Shown here: positions 9,632 to 18,735 of the stretch, piece by piece
Numbering within the stretch: the stretch's first letter is position 1
How the letters are laid out: every line of letters starts with the position of its first letter
NCBI GenBank assembly: GCA_041402125.1
Contig: JAWKSY010000002.1
Coordinates: 124,001-188,000 of the forward strand
Reading direction: 5' to 3'
Length of the DNA: 64,000 nucleotides
Source of the DNA: JAWKSY01 sp041402125
GTDB lineage: Bacteria; Planctomycetota; GCA-002687715; DRQF01
The notes under the pieces: generated by a model
Databases searched by the model: none
Told to the model about the DNA's origin: nothing
Seen by the model: the letters and a program-made list of their open reading frames with translations, nothing else
Position numbers and translations under genes: made by a program

Positions 9632-11296
9632 GTGAATCCGAAGCAGACGATCATTCTCGTCGGAGTGGCGCTCCTCGCCCTCATCGCCTGGACGCTCCAT
9701 TCGCGGAGCGGGGCTGATCCCGCTTCCGTGGCCCGATCCGAAGAGGAGAGGGAGACCTCGGCACGAGAGGCCGGTCGTGCCCCGGATCCGAGTCCCGAGA
9801 CGGCCCGCGCCACGAAACGGAACGACACGGCCGGATCACCCGCGGATCCGCGTCTCGATGTGATCTCGCTCCGCTTCATCGACTCCGACGATGGAATGGC
9901 CGTGGCCGGCGTGATGATCGGTCGACCTCCTCACGGCGTGGTGGCGGACGAGCAAGGGATCGCGAGCATCCCTCGGGGTCGACTGCCGCTCACCGCGCGG
10001 CACGATGCCTACGGTCCGGTCTGGCTCTCGACGGAACGGATCGACGCCGCGCGGGACGAGACGTCCGAGGGGAGACCGATCGACATCGCCCTGCAGCGCG
10101 CCCGGAGGATCGGAGGGAGGGTCGTCGATCAGGATGGAATCGGGATCGCGGAGGCGGAGGTCGTCCTGAGCGTCGGGGCCGTCGAGGCCGATGCCGTCGT
10201 CTCGTCGGACGGCGAATCGGCGCACTTCGACGCGGTGGGAACCCTGGTCGGATTCTCCCGCGTGGCCCGGACGGACACCTCCGGCGAGTTCCGTCTCTTC
10301 CTCCCGACGGGCGCGAAGGGAATCCTCCGGGCGCGCCGGCCCGGCTACCTGCTCTCCGCTCCCACGGACGCGGTGGCGGTCGATCCGGACGCGCCGGAGC
10401 ATCTCCTCCCGATGGTGCGGCTCTACGCCTGCGTCACCGTGCTGCGGTCGTCCTGCGGGAGGCCGGAGGCCCATCACGCCGCGCATCTGATGTCGAATGT
10501 CGGCGAGATTCCGAGCCTCGATGAGGTCGCATCCGGCACGAACATCCTGACGCTCATGGCGCTCGGTGATCGCCTGCTCGAGACGATCGGCCTCTCGTCA
10601 CGGGAGGCCCTCGTCGAGATCCGGGGAGCCAGGCCGGGATCGAATCTCGGGGGCGCCGACGTCGTCGTCGAGAGAGGGTCACGCGCGGTGTGGGGCGAGA
10701 CGGTCGACGCCGCCTACCGGTTCGTGCCGCTCGACCGCTTCGCGCGGGAGCACGTCGGAGTCGTCGATGTCGGCGCGGACTGTCCGGGCCACGCGAGATT
10801 GAGCGTTCGCTGCCCGCTGCCCGTGATCGCCTGGAGGGATCCGGGCGGGACGGGGGAGATCATCGAGGAGACTGCCAGTGGCGAGGGTGACCTCCAGAGA
10901 TTCGAGCTGATCGCGGGGCGATACCGGATCAGCCTGTCCGGCCTGTCATCTCTCGTCGACGCCTCGGCTCGAAGCGCGAACCTCGAACTCCGCCCCGGAG
11001 AAGATCGTGTCCTCGACCTGAGCGAGGCCGCGAAGGGCGTCCGCCGGCTCCGCGTCGGGATCTCCGACTCGGCCGGCCGGCCCGTCTCGAACGCTACCCT
11101 GCGAATCCAGCGCGTCGGAGGCCGTGGCGCGGCCCTCCTCGGCGTCGGCTCGTCCGAGATCTCGCTGCTCGCGACGGCCGGTCGCTACCGCCTGGTCCTG
11201 ATCGACTCCGCCGGACAGGTGGCGACGACGCGCGAGGTCGACGTCGACGACGGGGCGGAGCCGCTCACGGTGTCGCTGAATTTCGGGGACGGCTGA
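9632..11296 (+). CDS. membrane-anchored carboxypeptidase-regulatory-like protein 3
   Basis: A 554-residue protein. The GTG at 9632 is preferred over an in-frame GTG at 9611 because GGGAGAAGGA sits at the right distance and it gives a compact N-terminus leading straight into a membrane helix (about 6-24, TIILVGVALLALIAWTL). Regulatory-like modules are at about 75-130, at 160-250 (GGRVVDQDGIGIAEAEVVL ... DTSGEFRLFLPTG), and at the C-terminus (RVGISDSAGRPVSNATLRI). They are more divergent than in the two coupled paralogues. No enzyme motif is visible. It is separated from those paralogues by the oppositely oriented CAP gene. Confidence 0.7.
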   Translation: MNPKQTIILVGVALLALIAWTLHSRSGADPASVARSEEERETSAREAGRAPDPSPETARATKRNDTAGSPADPRLDVISLRFIDSDDGMAVAGVMIGRPPHGVVADEQGIASIPRGRLPLTARHDAYGPVWLSTERIDAARDETSEGRPIDIALQRARRIGGRVVDQDGIGIAEAEVVLSVGAVEADAVVSSDGESAHFDAVGTLVGFSRVARTDTSGEFRLFLPTGAKGILRARRPGYLLSAPTDAVAVDPDAPEHLLPMVRLYACVTVLRSSCGRPEAHHAAHLMSNVGEIPSLDEVASGTNILTLMALGDRLLETIGLSSREALVEIRGARPGSNLGGADVVVERGSRAVWGETVDAAYRFVPLDRFAREHVGVVDVGADCPGHARLSVRCPLPVIAWRDPGGTGEIIEETASGEGDLQRFELIAGRYRISLSGLSSLVDASARSANLELRPGEDRVLDLSEAAKGVRRLRVGISDSAGRPVSNATLRIQRVGGRGAALLGVGSSEISLLATAGRYRLVLIDSAGQVATTREVDVDDGAEPLTVSLNFGDG

Positions 11297-11470
11297 CGCG
11301 ACGGCTTCCGCCTCAGCCCGGGTGGAGCTTCCGGGCGAATGCGCCTTGCCCGGGCCTCGGATCGGAGTCCATGATGATCGGGCCCCACCCCGACGGGGCT
11401 CCGAATGATCGCCCCTCGCTCTGGCGTGCGAGGAAGGACGGCGCGACCAATCCGAGGAGAGGCGAAACCG

Positions 11471-13567
11471 ATGCGGGACGGTACCGGACGAGACCTCCGG
11501 ACGTGGGCGCTCCCCCTGGTGCTGCTCACCCTCCTGGCAGCGCTGGGTTTCTGGCTCGCGCGGAATCGCGGCGGCGAGCTGCACGAGGTGGCCGGGGACG
11601 TCGAGATCGTCGAGTCCTCGGAAGCGCGAAGGCGGTCGGAGACGCCCGTTCCGGAGCCGGAGTCGACGAGGCCTCCGGCGGAAGAGCCGGATGCGATCCC
11701 GGCCGATGACGACCCGTCGCCGGGCGACTCGCCCGTTCGCGTCGTCGTCACCTGGGCCGAGGATCGCCAACCCGCCGCCGGCGTGCGTGTCTGGTGCATC
11801 GTCTTCGACGGCGAGGGGGAGAAGATCTTCGACCGGAGAGACGTCACCGGCGAGGACGGGATCGTTCTCTTCGCCGAGGCGCCGCCGGGACGGCTCACCG
11901 TCCAGCACTTCCGTCACCAGGGCTACGCGCAGGAGAAGGTCGACGCGAAGGATCGGCGCGGCGAGACCGTCGTCCGCTTCGAGATCGAGGAGCAGTTTCG
12001 CGGCGAGGGTCGCGTCCTCACGGAGGCGGGCGAGCCCATCGCCGGCGCCGAGGTCTATCTGACGAAGGGCAACGCCTCGTTGTCCGAGTCGCCCGCGGCA
12101 CGGACGGACGGTGCGGGGCGATTCTTCCTGCGCGGCATCTCGGCCGGACGCGGCGTCGTCGCGCAGGCCTCGGGATTCCTGATCTCGAACTACCGGAGGT
12201 TCGAGTTGACCGAGGACGGACTCGGTGTGAGGCCGATGGAGATCCGGCTCGAATCCGGACGGGCCCGCCTGAGAGTCGGGGTCGCGCGCGCCGACGGGAC
12301 CCCGATCGCCGGGGCAGAGGTGCGGTTCGGCTACGGATCGGGGCTCAACAGGAATGAGATCGGACCCGAGGGTCCGCGGTGGATCAGCCCTCCACCGGCC
12401 GAGACCGCGGTCACCGATGAAGAGGGACGATGCGAGACGGCGCGGATCCGCTCGGGGCCTCTGGACGTCTACGTGCGGGTCGAGGACTACGGCGCGATCA
12501 AGCAGTCCGTCGACGTCCTTCGCGACGAGGTGACCGAGGTGAGGATCGTCGTTCCCGAGGGAGTCGTCCTCTTCGGCGTCCTTCCCGTTACGGAACCCGC
12601 TCGTCTTCCTGTTGTCGGTGTCCGAGTGGACGCGCTCATCTCGAAGGAATGTCGCGTGACTCTGGAGGGCAGCTACGAACTCCGGGGCCTGCCGCTCGGC
12701 TTCGAGGCCTTCGCCTCTTTCGGCGAAGGTCAGATCGTGAGGGAGAAGTTCACGGGTGAACCGGGGGAGAGGATCGAATGGAGTCCGCAGGGCGCGGGTT
12801 CGGCTCGACTGAGGGTCGTCGTACGCGACCGGACCCGATCGCCGCTCGTGGGCGTCGGGGTGTCCCTGCGGCCGGCGGGCGTTCCGGCTCGAGACCGGAA
12901 CAGACGGGCGACGGATGCCGAGGGTCGCGCCGACTACGTCACGAAGCCCGGTGCGTACGTCGTCGTCGTCAGTCAGCCAGTGCCCGGCGCCTTCGAACGC
13001 ACGCTCGCATGGACACGCACCGATCTCCCGCCCGGCGTCACCGATCTCGAGATCGACGCCGATCCGGAGGTCCCCTCCGTCCTGACCGGCGGCGTCGCGC
13101 TCCTGCCGGGCGAGGACCCGTCGAGTCTCTTCGTGCTCATCCGCGCCGATCTCGGCGCGAACTCCGTCGGGCAGGTAGCCCTCGATGCGGCCGGCCGCTT
13201 CCGCGTCGAGGATCTTCCAGCGGGTCCCTGGGTGGTCTACGTCAACCGAGGGGGTCGAGAGCACATCCGCTGGAAAGAGTTCGACCACCGCCGCGGCGAG
13301 GCGGACCTGGGGGTCCTGGGCGCCGAGGGACAGGGGTGGATCGTGTTCCGACGTGCGGACGAAAACGATCGCACGACCGTTGGCATCGAGCTCGAGCGCG
13401 TCGGGGGAGGCGCGTCCTTGAAGCTGAGAAGCGTCGCGGCGGGTCGTCGGACCCCCCCGCTCCCCATCGGCGCCTACGACGTGACGATGTCGACGCGCCG
13501 CGGCTCGAAGGTGAAGCGCGTCGTCGTCGATACGGATGCCACGACCGAGGTCCATCTCGATCCCTGA
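11471..13567 (+). CDS. membrane-anchored carboxypeptidase-regulatory-like protein 4
   Basis: A 698-residue protein. An upstream in-frame ATG at 11405 exists, but the ATG at 11471 follows GAGGAGAGGCGAAACC and gives a short basic N-terminus before the membrane helix (about 11-29, TWALPLVLLTLLAALGFWL), so it is preferred. An acidic, Pro-rich linker follows. Four modules can be seen: about 88-150, 180-250 (GRVLTEAGEPIAGAEVYL ... DGAGRFFLRGISA), 270-345 (VARADGTPIAGAEVRFGYG) and about 440-520. It completes a set of four single-pass proteins of the same design in 12 kb. Confidence 0.72.
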   Translation: MRDGTGRDLRTWALPLVLLTLLAALGFWLARNRGGELHEVAGDVEIVESSEARRRSETPVPEPESTRPPAEEPDAIPADDDPSPGDSPVRVVVTWAEDRQPAAGVRVWCIVFDGEGEKIFDRRDVTGEDGIVLFAEAPPGRLTVQHFRHQGYAQEKVDAKDRRGETVVRFEIEEQFRGEGRVLTEAGEPIAGAEVYLTKGNASLSESPAARTDGAGRFFLRGISAGRGVVAQASGFLISNYRRFELTEDGLGVRPMEIRLESGRARLRVGVARADGTPIAGAEVRFGYGSGLNRNEIGPEGPRWISPPPAETAVTDEEGRCETARIRSGPLDVYVRVEDYGAIKQSVDVLRDEVTEVRIVVPEGVVLFGVLPVTEPARLPVVGVRVDALISKECRVTLEGSYELRGLPLGFEAFASFGEGQIVREKFTGEPGERIEWSPQGAGSARLRVVVRDRTRSPLVGVGVSLRPAGVPARDRNRRATDAEGRADYVTKPGAYVVVVSQPVPGAFERTLAWTRTDLPPGVTDLEIDADPEVPSVLTGGVALLPGEDPSSLFVLIRADLGANSVGQVALDAAGRFRVEDLPAGPWVVYVNRGGREHIRWKEFDHRRGEADLGVLGAEGQGWIVFRRADENDRTTVGIELERVGGGASLKLRSVAAGRRTPPLPIGAYDVTMSTRRGSKVKRVVVDTDATTEVHLDP

Positions 13568-13588
13568 CCGTCGCAAGGGAGCGCCGAC

Positions 13589-14374
13589 TCAGGGCGCATC
13601 GTCGCCGTCGAGTCGGGCGAAGAAGGACCCCGGCGTGACGCCGGTGATCCGACGGAACATCTCGATGAAGGCGCTCGTGCTGCTGAAGCCGACCGAGGCG
13701 CCCGCGCGTGCTACCGAGTCGCCTTCGGCCAGGCGCTCGAGCGCGTGCAGGGCCTTGATGCGCTGCCGCCAGCGGCCGAAGGTCAGGCCGGTCTCGCTCC
13801 GGAAGAGTCGTTCGACGGTTCTGGGACTGGCGCCGCTGCCGCGCGCGAGTTCGGGCAGGGAGGCCGTCCCGCCGACGTCGCGGCGCGCCCGCTCGGCGAC
13901 GCGGCGCGCGCGCTCGTCGCGCGGGAGGACGATCTCGAGCGGCGACACGCGCTGCGGTACGAGCTGATCGACGATGACGCGGGCGAGACGTTCCTGCCGC
14001 GGGTCGTCCCGCCTCAGCATTCCGGTCGCGACGGCGGTCAAGACGAGCTCTCGCAGGAGCGGCGCCACGCCGATGACGCAACAGGGGCCCGGTAGGTCGA
14101 CCGCGAGTTCAGGATGGAAGTAGAGAGTCTTCATCCGCACCCGGCCCACCATCCGGATGTCGTGATCGAAGTGAGCCTCGATCCAGACCGCGCGGTGGGG
14201 GGGAGTGACCCAGGTGCCGGATGGGGCGGTGACCGTCATGACGCCGTCGCAGGCGTAGATGAGCTGGTGCCAGGGGTGGGCATGGTTCTCGATGGCCGCG
14301 CCCGAGGGGAAGGCGAGGCCGAGCGAGCGGACGAGGATGGGGTCCTCGCCTCGAGCTTGTCGTTTCTCCGGCAT
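13589..14374 (-). CDS. AraC-family transcriptional regulator with cupin N-terminal domain
   Basis: A 261-residue regulator. The N-terminal half has a cupin-type sensor (HPWHQLIYACDGVMTV, then HRAVWIEAHFDHD). The C-terminal 100 residues are the double helix-turn-helix (LARGSGASPRTVERLFR ... FSSTSAFIEMFRRITGVTPG), as in repressor-like AraC proteins that close with the GVTPGxFF motif. The ATG at 14374 has only a weak ribosome site, but a TAGGAT element lies 37 bp upstream. The gene diverges from a VOC protein gene with a 75-bp spacer, so it probably controls that gene and itself; this is inference. Confidence 0.88.
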   Translation of the reverse strand: MPEKRQARGEDPILVRSLGLAFPSGAAIENHAHPWHQLIYACDGVMTVTAPSGTWVTPPHRAVWIEAHFDHDIRMVGRVRMKTLYFHPELAVDLPGPCCVIGVAPLLRELVLTAVATGMLRRDDPRQERLARVIVDQLVPQRVSPLEIVLPRDERARRVAERARRDVGGTASLPELARGSGASPRTVERLFRSETGLTFGRWRQRIKALHALERLAEGDSVARAGASVGFSSTSAFIEMFRRITGVTPGSFFARLDGDDAP

Positions 14375-14411
14375 CGATTGGCAGGATACGGCAAGACCGC
14401 CGATCGCGTCG

Positions 14412-14417
14412 ATCCTA
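14412..14417 (-). promoter_or_regulatory. TAGGAT, putative -10 element (AraC gene)
   Basis: The minus strand reads GGTAGGATCG here, 37 bp upstream of the AraC start and in the correct orientation. It lies in the 75-bp divergent spacer. Confidence 0.5.
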
Positions 14418-14449
14418 CCATCCGGCCTCACTCACCAAGGAGACGACGG

Positions 14450-14824
14450 ATGCCCAACGACATCGCCCACTTCGCCATCCATGCCGGCGACTGCGAACGC
14501 GCCAAGTCCTTCTACGAGTCCGCCTTCGGCTGGACCTTCGAGCCCTGGGGACCACCGAACTTCTGGCGGATCTTCACCAGCCCGGGCGCCATCCACGGCG
14601 CCCTGCAGCAGAGACGCGAACCGGTCCAGGGCCGGGGAATGATCGGCTTCGAGTGCTCCATCTCGGTCGAGGACATCGCGAAGACCGTCGAGGCGATCAC
14701 GACCCACGGCGGGAAGATCACCATGCAACCCTTCGAGATCGAGGGCGTCGGAACGCTCGCGATGTTCGAGGACACCGAGGGCAACGTCGTCGGAGCGATG
14801 CAGTACGAGGCGGGAGTCCAGTGA
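14450..14824 (+). CDS. VOC (glyoxalase/bleomycin-resistance-like) family protein
   Basis: A 124-residue single-domain protein with the typical pattern IAHFAIHAGDCERAKSFYES at the start (metal-ligand position His and the FY motif) and a second half ending FEDTEGNVVGAMQYE, where the Glu of a canonical VOC metal site is expected. AAGGAGACGACGG precedes the ATG. Its stop overlaps the GTG of the lipoprotein gene (GTGA). It is divergent from an AraC regulator. The substrate is unknown; many such small VOC proteins have no proven activity. Confidence 0.88.
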   Translation: MPNDIAHFAIHAGDCERAKSFYESAFGWTFEPWGPPNFWRIFTSPGAIHGALQQRREPVQGRGMIGFECSISVEDIAKTVEAITTHGGKITMQPFEIEGVGTLAMFEDTEGNVVGAMQYEAGVQ

Positions 14825-15390
14825 GCCGTCCGCACGGACGGGCGGTCCGGAGTCTCGCCCTCCTCCTGGCGCTGACGGCGTTCGCGGCCTGCGCATCCTC
14901 GTCCGAGGGATCGGCGCGCGAATCCGCGCGGGCCGCGAACGAGGACCGCCTCGTGGACGAGGAGGTGAAGGAGTTCCTGCGGCACTACATTCGCACCCTG
15001 GAGGGTCGCGACGAGCCGGCCGTCCGCGCGCTCTTCGTCGACGACGGACGCTTCGCCTGGTTCACGGACGGCGTCGAGGCCTACGGCTCGCCGGACGATG
15101 TTCTCGTCGGGATGCGGCGCTACGCCGCGATGACCTTCCATACGGAACTGGCGGACGAGAAGGTGCTGCCGCTCCGCGACGGGCTCGCGGCGGCGTCCTC
15201 GCGGTTCCGGACCCGGCTCGAGATTCCGGGTTCCCCGGACTTCGAGTACGGGGGCGTCATCAGCTGGTTGCTCGAGAACGAGGACGGCCGCTGGCGTGTT
15301 CTGCGCGGTCACACCTCGACTCCCGGCGGGCCACCGCGAGACGAGACCTCGGACGCCTACGGTGGACCGGTGGACGCCGCGGCGCCCTGA
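14821..15390 (+). CDS. lipoprotein with NTF2/SnoaL-like fold
   Basis: A 189-residue protein starting at GTG, overlapping the preceding VOC gene by 4 bp. A hydrophobic leader (SLALLLALTAFAAC) ends in a loose lipobox with Cys at residue 24, so membrane anchoring is likely. The rest reads like an NTF2-like domain: EVKEFLRHYIRTLEGRDE, then VRALFVDDGRFAWF, and a closing GRWRVLRGHTS. Such domains bind small ligands or form parts of larger proteins. Coupling to the VOC gene suggests joint control by the adjacent AraC regulator. Confidence 0.65.
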   Translation: MSRPHGRAVRSLALLLALTAFAACASSSEGSARESARAANEDRLVDEEVKEFLRHYIRTLEGRDEPAVRALFVDDGRFAWFTDGVEAYGSPDDVLVGMRRYAAMTFHTELADEKVLPLRDGLAAASSRFRTRLEIPGSPDFEYGGVISWLLENEDGRWRVLRGHTSTPGGPPRDETSDAYGGPVDAAAP

Positions 15391-15446
15391 GCCGGGCGGT
15401 GCTCGCGTCCGGAGGGAAAGGAGCGTCGATCGCCGGCAGTAAGCGG

Positions 15447-15452
15447 TAGGAT
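15447..15452 (+). promoter_or_regulatory. TAGGAT, putative -10 element
   Basis: GCGGTAGGATGG lies 42 bp before the next ATG in the same orientation. It belongs to the recurrent TAGRAT motif class of this window. Confidence 0.5.
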
Positions 15453-15494
15453 GGCGGCATCGTCGCCGGCGGCGACGAGGGAAGGAAGACCGCC

Positions 15495-17870
15495 ATGCTC
15501 CGGATGTCCGAGGTCGTCGTCCGCCTGACCGCCGGGTTGTGCCTGGGCTGGCTCGCCTGCGGCGCGATGGCGCAGGCGCCCGCGAGCGGGCTCGTCGATC
15601 GCTGGAGGCCCGCGCCGGCGCTGCTCGAGGCGGCGGCGAAGCTCGTCGACCCGGCGGTGACCGAGGCGTGGATCGAGGAGGGGCTCGATCGGCATCGGAT
15701 CGACGTGCTGCGCGCGGGGCTGCGGTTGCCGGACGGGCGGGCCGCCCTCGTCTGCGCCTCGGCGCTGGAGGCGAAGTACCTCGACGCCTGGGAATCGGAG
15801 CGGGTCGTCGCGCTCTGTCTTCCGCACGCCTTCACGCCGGGGACGCCCGTCGATTTCGGCACGCGGTTGCGCTGGATCATGGGGAGCGCGGATCTGCCCG
15901 CCCTCTTCGCGGCGATGCCGGCGGGGAAGCCGTGGTCGGAGAAGGTCTGGCTCGGGAAGATCCACGTCATCATGCGGAGCGATCACGCGCCGCTCGCCTG
16001 TCGCTATCTCCCGAGCGAGGATCCCAGGATTCGCGACCTCGCCGCCGAGACCCTCGAGATGGCGATCTCGTACGACGATCGATACCGCGAGGAGATCTCG
16101 AGCGCCATCCTGACCCTCGCGGGGCGGGAACCCGAGGATGCGAAGACGGGCGGCGGGCTTCCGCCGCGACTGGCCGCGCTGCTCGACTGGGTCTTCAGCG
16201 AGCGGTTCGAGAGTGAACTCGACGGGCTGGGCATCGGTGGGCTCGCGCGAGATCTCCCCGGGTGGACGCTCCGATGGCTCGGTGACGAGAAGCCGGGAGC
16301 GGCCGACGAGGCGAGACTGATCCGGCTCGCGCTGACCTTTCGCGGCAACGAGGACGTCGAACCGGCCCCGCGGGGATGGCTGCTCGCCGTTCTCGGGGCG
16401 GTCGCGAAGCTCGAGAGCGCGACGAGCCTCGATTTCCTGCGCGCATCGCAGGAAACGGAGGACGAGTTCGTCTCCTACGCGCTCTACAAGCGCGGAGGAA
16501 CGGAGGCGGCCGAACCGCTCGTCTCCGGATTCGGTCTCGCGCCGTTCGGCTTCGCGCTCCTGCTCGACGCGGCGCCCGCGATCGCGCGAGGCTTCTTCAG
16601 GCGTGCGTATCACGGCGAGGAGGGGGAGCAGATGCGGATGCTGAAGCTCCTGGACGAGATGGAGTGGGAGTCGCTGGCCGGGCGCCTTCGCTGGGACCCC
16701 GCGGCTCTCGCCTCGATTCGTTCCCGACTCCTCTGGAACGCGTCAGAGGAGCCCCTGAAAGCTCTCGCATTCGCGCTGAGGATCAGGGGCGCCGCGACGG
16801 AGGAGATCGCGGACGTGGTCCTCGACGAGTTCATCGACTCGGGCATCGAGCCCGAAGACGCGACGCTCTGGGACGGGGCGCTACGGGGAGATCAGGACAC
16901 GAAGACCGTGATCGGCTCGTTCGGGATCAAGATGCTCGCGTTCCTCGAGGCCGCGCGTCCCGAGAAGTTGAGGACGCTCTTCCGGCTGTGGGCGGCGGAT
17001 GAGGATCCGGACTCACCCCGCAAGCGCCTCGCTTACCGCGGGCTCCTCATCGTGGGCGATCCGGAGTCCGGGCGCCGGCTCGTCGAACATGTCGCCGCGG
17101 CCGATGAAGGCTCGGGCGACCTCGCCGTCGACACGGGAATCGGCGCCTGGGACGTCCTTCTCGCGCGGAGTGCAACGGCCGAGGTGCGCGAGTTCCTTCG
17201 CCATCGGTGGGAGTCCGCCCAGGATCCCAGGGCCAACTTGCAGGCTGTTGCGGCCGCCGGGGGGCTTCCCGAGCGGGCAGGTGAGGCGCTCGATCAGATC
17301 CGCCTCGGGCTCGAGGTTGACGCCCGGGAGAGGGTCGACGCCCTGGTCCTCGCGGGCAAGCCGATCGAGGCACTGAATGCCGCGCTTCGTGCCCACCCGC
17401 CCGATGCCGAGTTCGGGTTCGGCTTCATCGTCGATCTCGGCTTCGTGCGCGACGAGGGCGTGGCCGAGTGGCTCCGCGAGTTCGGGAGCCGGAGGGAGCT
17501 CGGCCTCCATGCCCGCGCTACCGGAGCCCTCGCGATGATGGGTGATCCCGTTGCCCTTGCCGAAACGCGGGCCGTGCTTCGGGCGGGCCGCTACGGCTGG
17601 TTGGATGAGGTCCCGGACGAGGTGGTGACGGAGGGATTCGACCCCGCGACGGTGCCGTGGTCGATCGACGAACTCCGGAGCCAGTGCTGCCGGATCACGT
17701 CGGGGAGCGCGATCTACCACCTGTTCGACGGTCCGATCGAGACGAAGCCGCCCGAAGGGGGATCGGGAATGACGCCCTACGAGTGGGCCGTCCGCTCCTG
17801 GCTTCCCGGCCCGAACCGTCGCCTCGTCTGGAGCGAGCTGACGCGGCGCTTCATCCGGATCGACCGCTGA
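15495..17870 (+). CDS. secreted alpha-helical (HEAT-like) protein
   Basis: A 791-residue protein with GAAGGAAG before the ATG and a signal peptide (VVVRLTAGLCLGWLACGAMA, cut before QAP). The mature part is almost entirely predicted helices of 30-40-residue spacing with many Leu, Ala, Glu and Arg and short phrases such as DPRIRDLAAETLEMA and ESLAGRLRW, which suggests a HEAT/ARM-type solenoid. No catalytic residues stand out. The protein is exported and probably periplasmic. It converges on the dioxygenase gene with only 10 bp between stops. The family is not recognised. Confidence 0.65.
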   Translation: MLRMSEVVVRLTAGLCLGWLACGAMAQAPASGLVDRWRPAPALLEAAAKLVDPAVTEAWIEEGLDRHRIDVLRAGLRLPDGRAALVCASALEAKYLDAWESERVVALCLPHAFTPGTPVDFGTRLRWIMGSADLPALFAAMPAGKPWSEKVWLGKIHVIMRSDHAPLACRYLPSEDPRIRDLAAETLEMAISYDDRYREEISSAILTLAGREPEDAKTGGGLPPRLAALLDWVFSERFESELDGLGIGGLARDLPGWTLRWLGDEKPGAADEARLIRLALTFRGNEDVEPAPRGWLLAVLGAVAKLESATSLDFLRASQETEDEFVSYALYKRGGTEAAEPLVSGFGLAPFGFALLLDAAPAIARGFFRRAYHGEEGEQMRMLKLLDEMEWESLAGRLRWDPAALASIRSRLLWNASEEPLKALAFALRIRGAATEEIADVVLDEFIDSGIEPEDATLWDGALRGDQDTKTVIGSFGIKMLAFLEAARPEKLRTLFRLWAADEDPDSPRKRLAYRGLLIVGDPESGRRLVEHVAAADEGSGDLAVDTGIGAWDVLLARSATAEVREFLRHRWESAQDPRANLQAVAAAGGLPERAGEALDQIRLGLEVDARERVDALVLAGKPIEALNAALRAHPPDAEFGFGFIVDLGFVRDEGVAEWLREFGSRRELGLHARATGALAMMGDPVALAETRAVLRAGRYGWLDEVPDEVVTEGFDPATVPWSIDELRSQCCRITSGSAIYHLFDGPIETKPPEGGSGMTPYEWAVRSWLPGPNRRLVWSELTRRFIRIDR

Positions 17871-17880
17871 GGGTCGTCTC

Positions 17881-18735
17881 TCAGCCGTCGTAGTAGCAGG
17901 CCGGGTGGATCCCGATCAGCGTCCGCTGGCGCGGCGTCGTCGCACGCGCGAGCGCGTCTTCGCTCGCGTGGTGGACCTCCTCCGTGGTGAGGATGCGCTG
18001 GGCGATGTCGCGACGGCCGTAGTTCGTCTGGAGGAAGAAGCGGCCGCGGGAGTCGGCCGTCGGCAGGCGGCGGCGGTGCCAGACGTCGGAGACGAAGAAG
18101 GCCACGTCGCCGGCCTCGGCCACGAGCGAGACGGGGCCGTGACCGCGGTACTCGAGGTGCTCCTCGTAGCGGAGCGCCTTCGGAGGCAGCTCGCCTGAAC
18201 GGTGGCTCGTCGGGACGACGGTCGTGGGGCCGTCCTCGAGGCGACAGTCCTCGAGGAAGATGTGCGAGCCGATCACGAAGATCGGGTAGGGGATCGCGTC
18301 GGGCCAGTCGAGGCCCGGCGGGCGCGGGACGTAGGGGCCGCCGTCGATGTGCCAGAAGTAGTAGGCCTCGGGGTCGTCGACGAGGCCGGCGGGGTTCCGC
18401 CAGGCGGTGCTGTTGATCGCGTGGCAGTCGCAGCCGAGGAGCGGCTCGATCACCTCGAGGATGCGCGGGTGCCCCATCGCCTCCTGGCAGCGCGCGCTCC
18501 GGTTGTACATCTGGTAGCGGAAGGCCGAGGCGGCGTTGTCGTCGACGATGCCGGCGCGGCGGTCGCCGGGACAGGTGGCGTAGATTTCCTCGATCTCTTC
18601 GCGCAGCGCGCGGAGCTCCTCGCCGGCGAAGACGCCGCGGAGGAGGGCGTGGCCCTCGCGCTGGAGCTGCTCGGTCTCCGGCGGGACCGGTTCGTCGTGG
18701 AGGGTGAAGAGGCCGAAGGCGCGCCGGAGCCTCAT
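17881..18735 (-). CDS. phytanoyl-CoA dioxygenase (PhyH)-like Fe(II)/2-oxoglutarate oxygenase
   Basis: A 284-residue cytoplasmic enzyme of the PhyH family. The iron facial triad can be read: HIDGG supplies His and Asp (a hydroxylase-type HxD, not the HxG/HxA of SyrB2-type halogenases), and the distal His is in FVSDVWHRR. Arg in SRGRFFLQ is the likely 2-oxoglutarate ligand. The N-terminal LQREGHALLRGVFAGEEL is the usual family opening. The start overlaps the stop of the flavin-enzyme gene (ATGA), so the two are co-translated and presumably act on the same substrate. That substrate is not evident. Confidence 0.85.
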   Translation of the reverse strand: MRLRRAFGLFTLHDEPVPPETEQLQREGHALLRGVFAGEELRALREEIEEIYATCPGDRRAGIVDDNAASAFRYQMYNRSARCQEAMGHPRILEVIEPLLGCDCHAINSTAWRNPAGLVDDPEAYYFWHIDGGPYVPRPPGLDWPDAIPYPIFVIGSHIFLEDCRLEDGPTTVVPTSHRSGELPPKALRYEEHLEYRGHGPVSLVAEAGDVAFFVSDVWHRRRLPTADSRGRFFLQTNYGRRDIAQRILTTEEVHHASEDALARATTPRQRTLIGIHPACYYDG

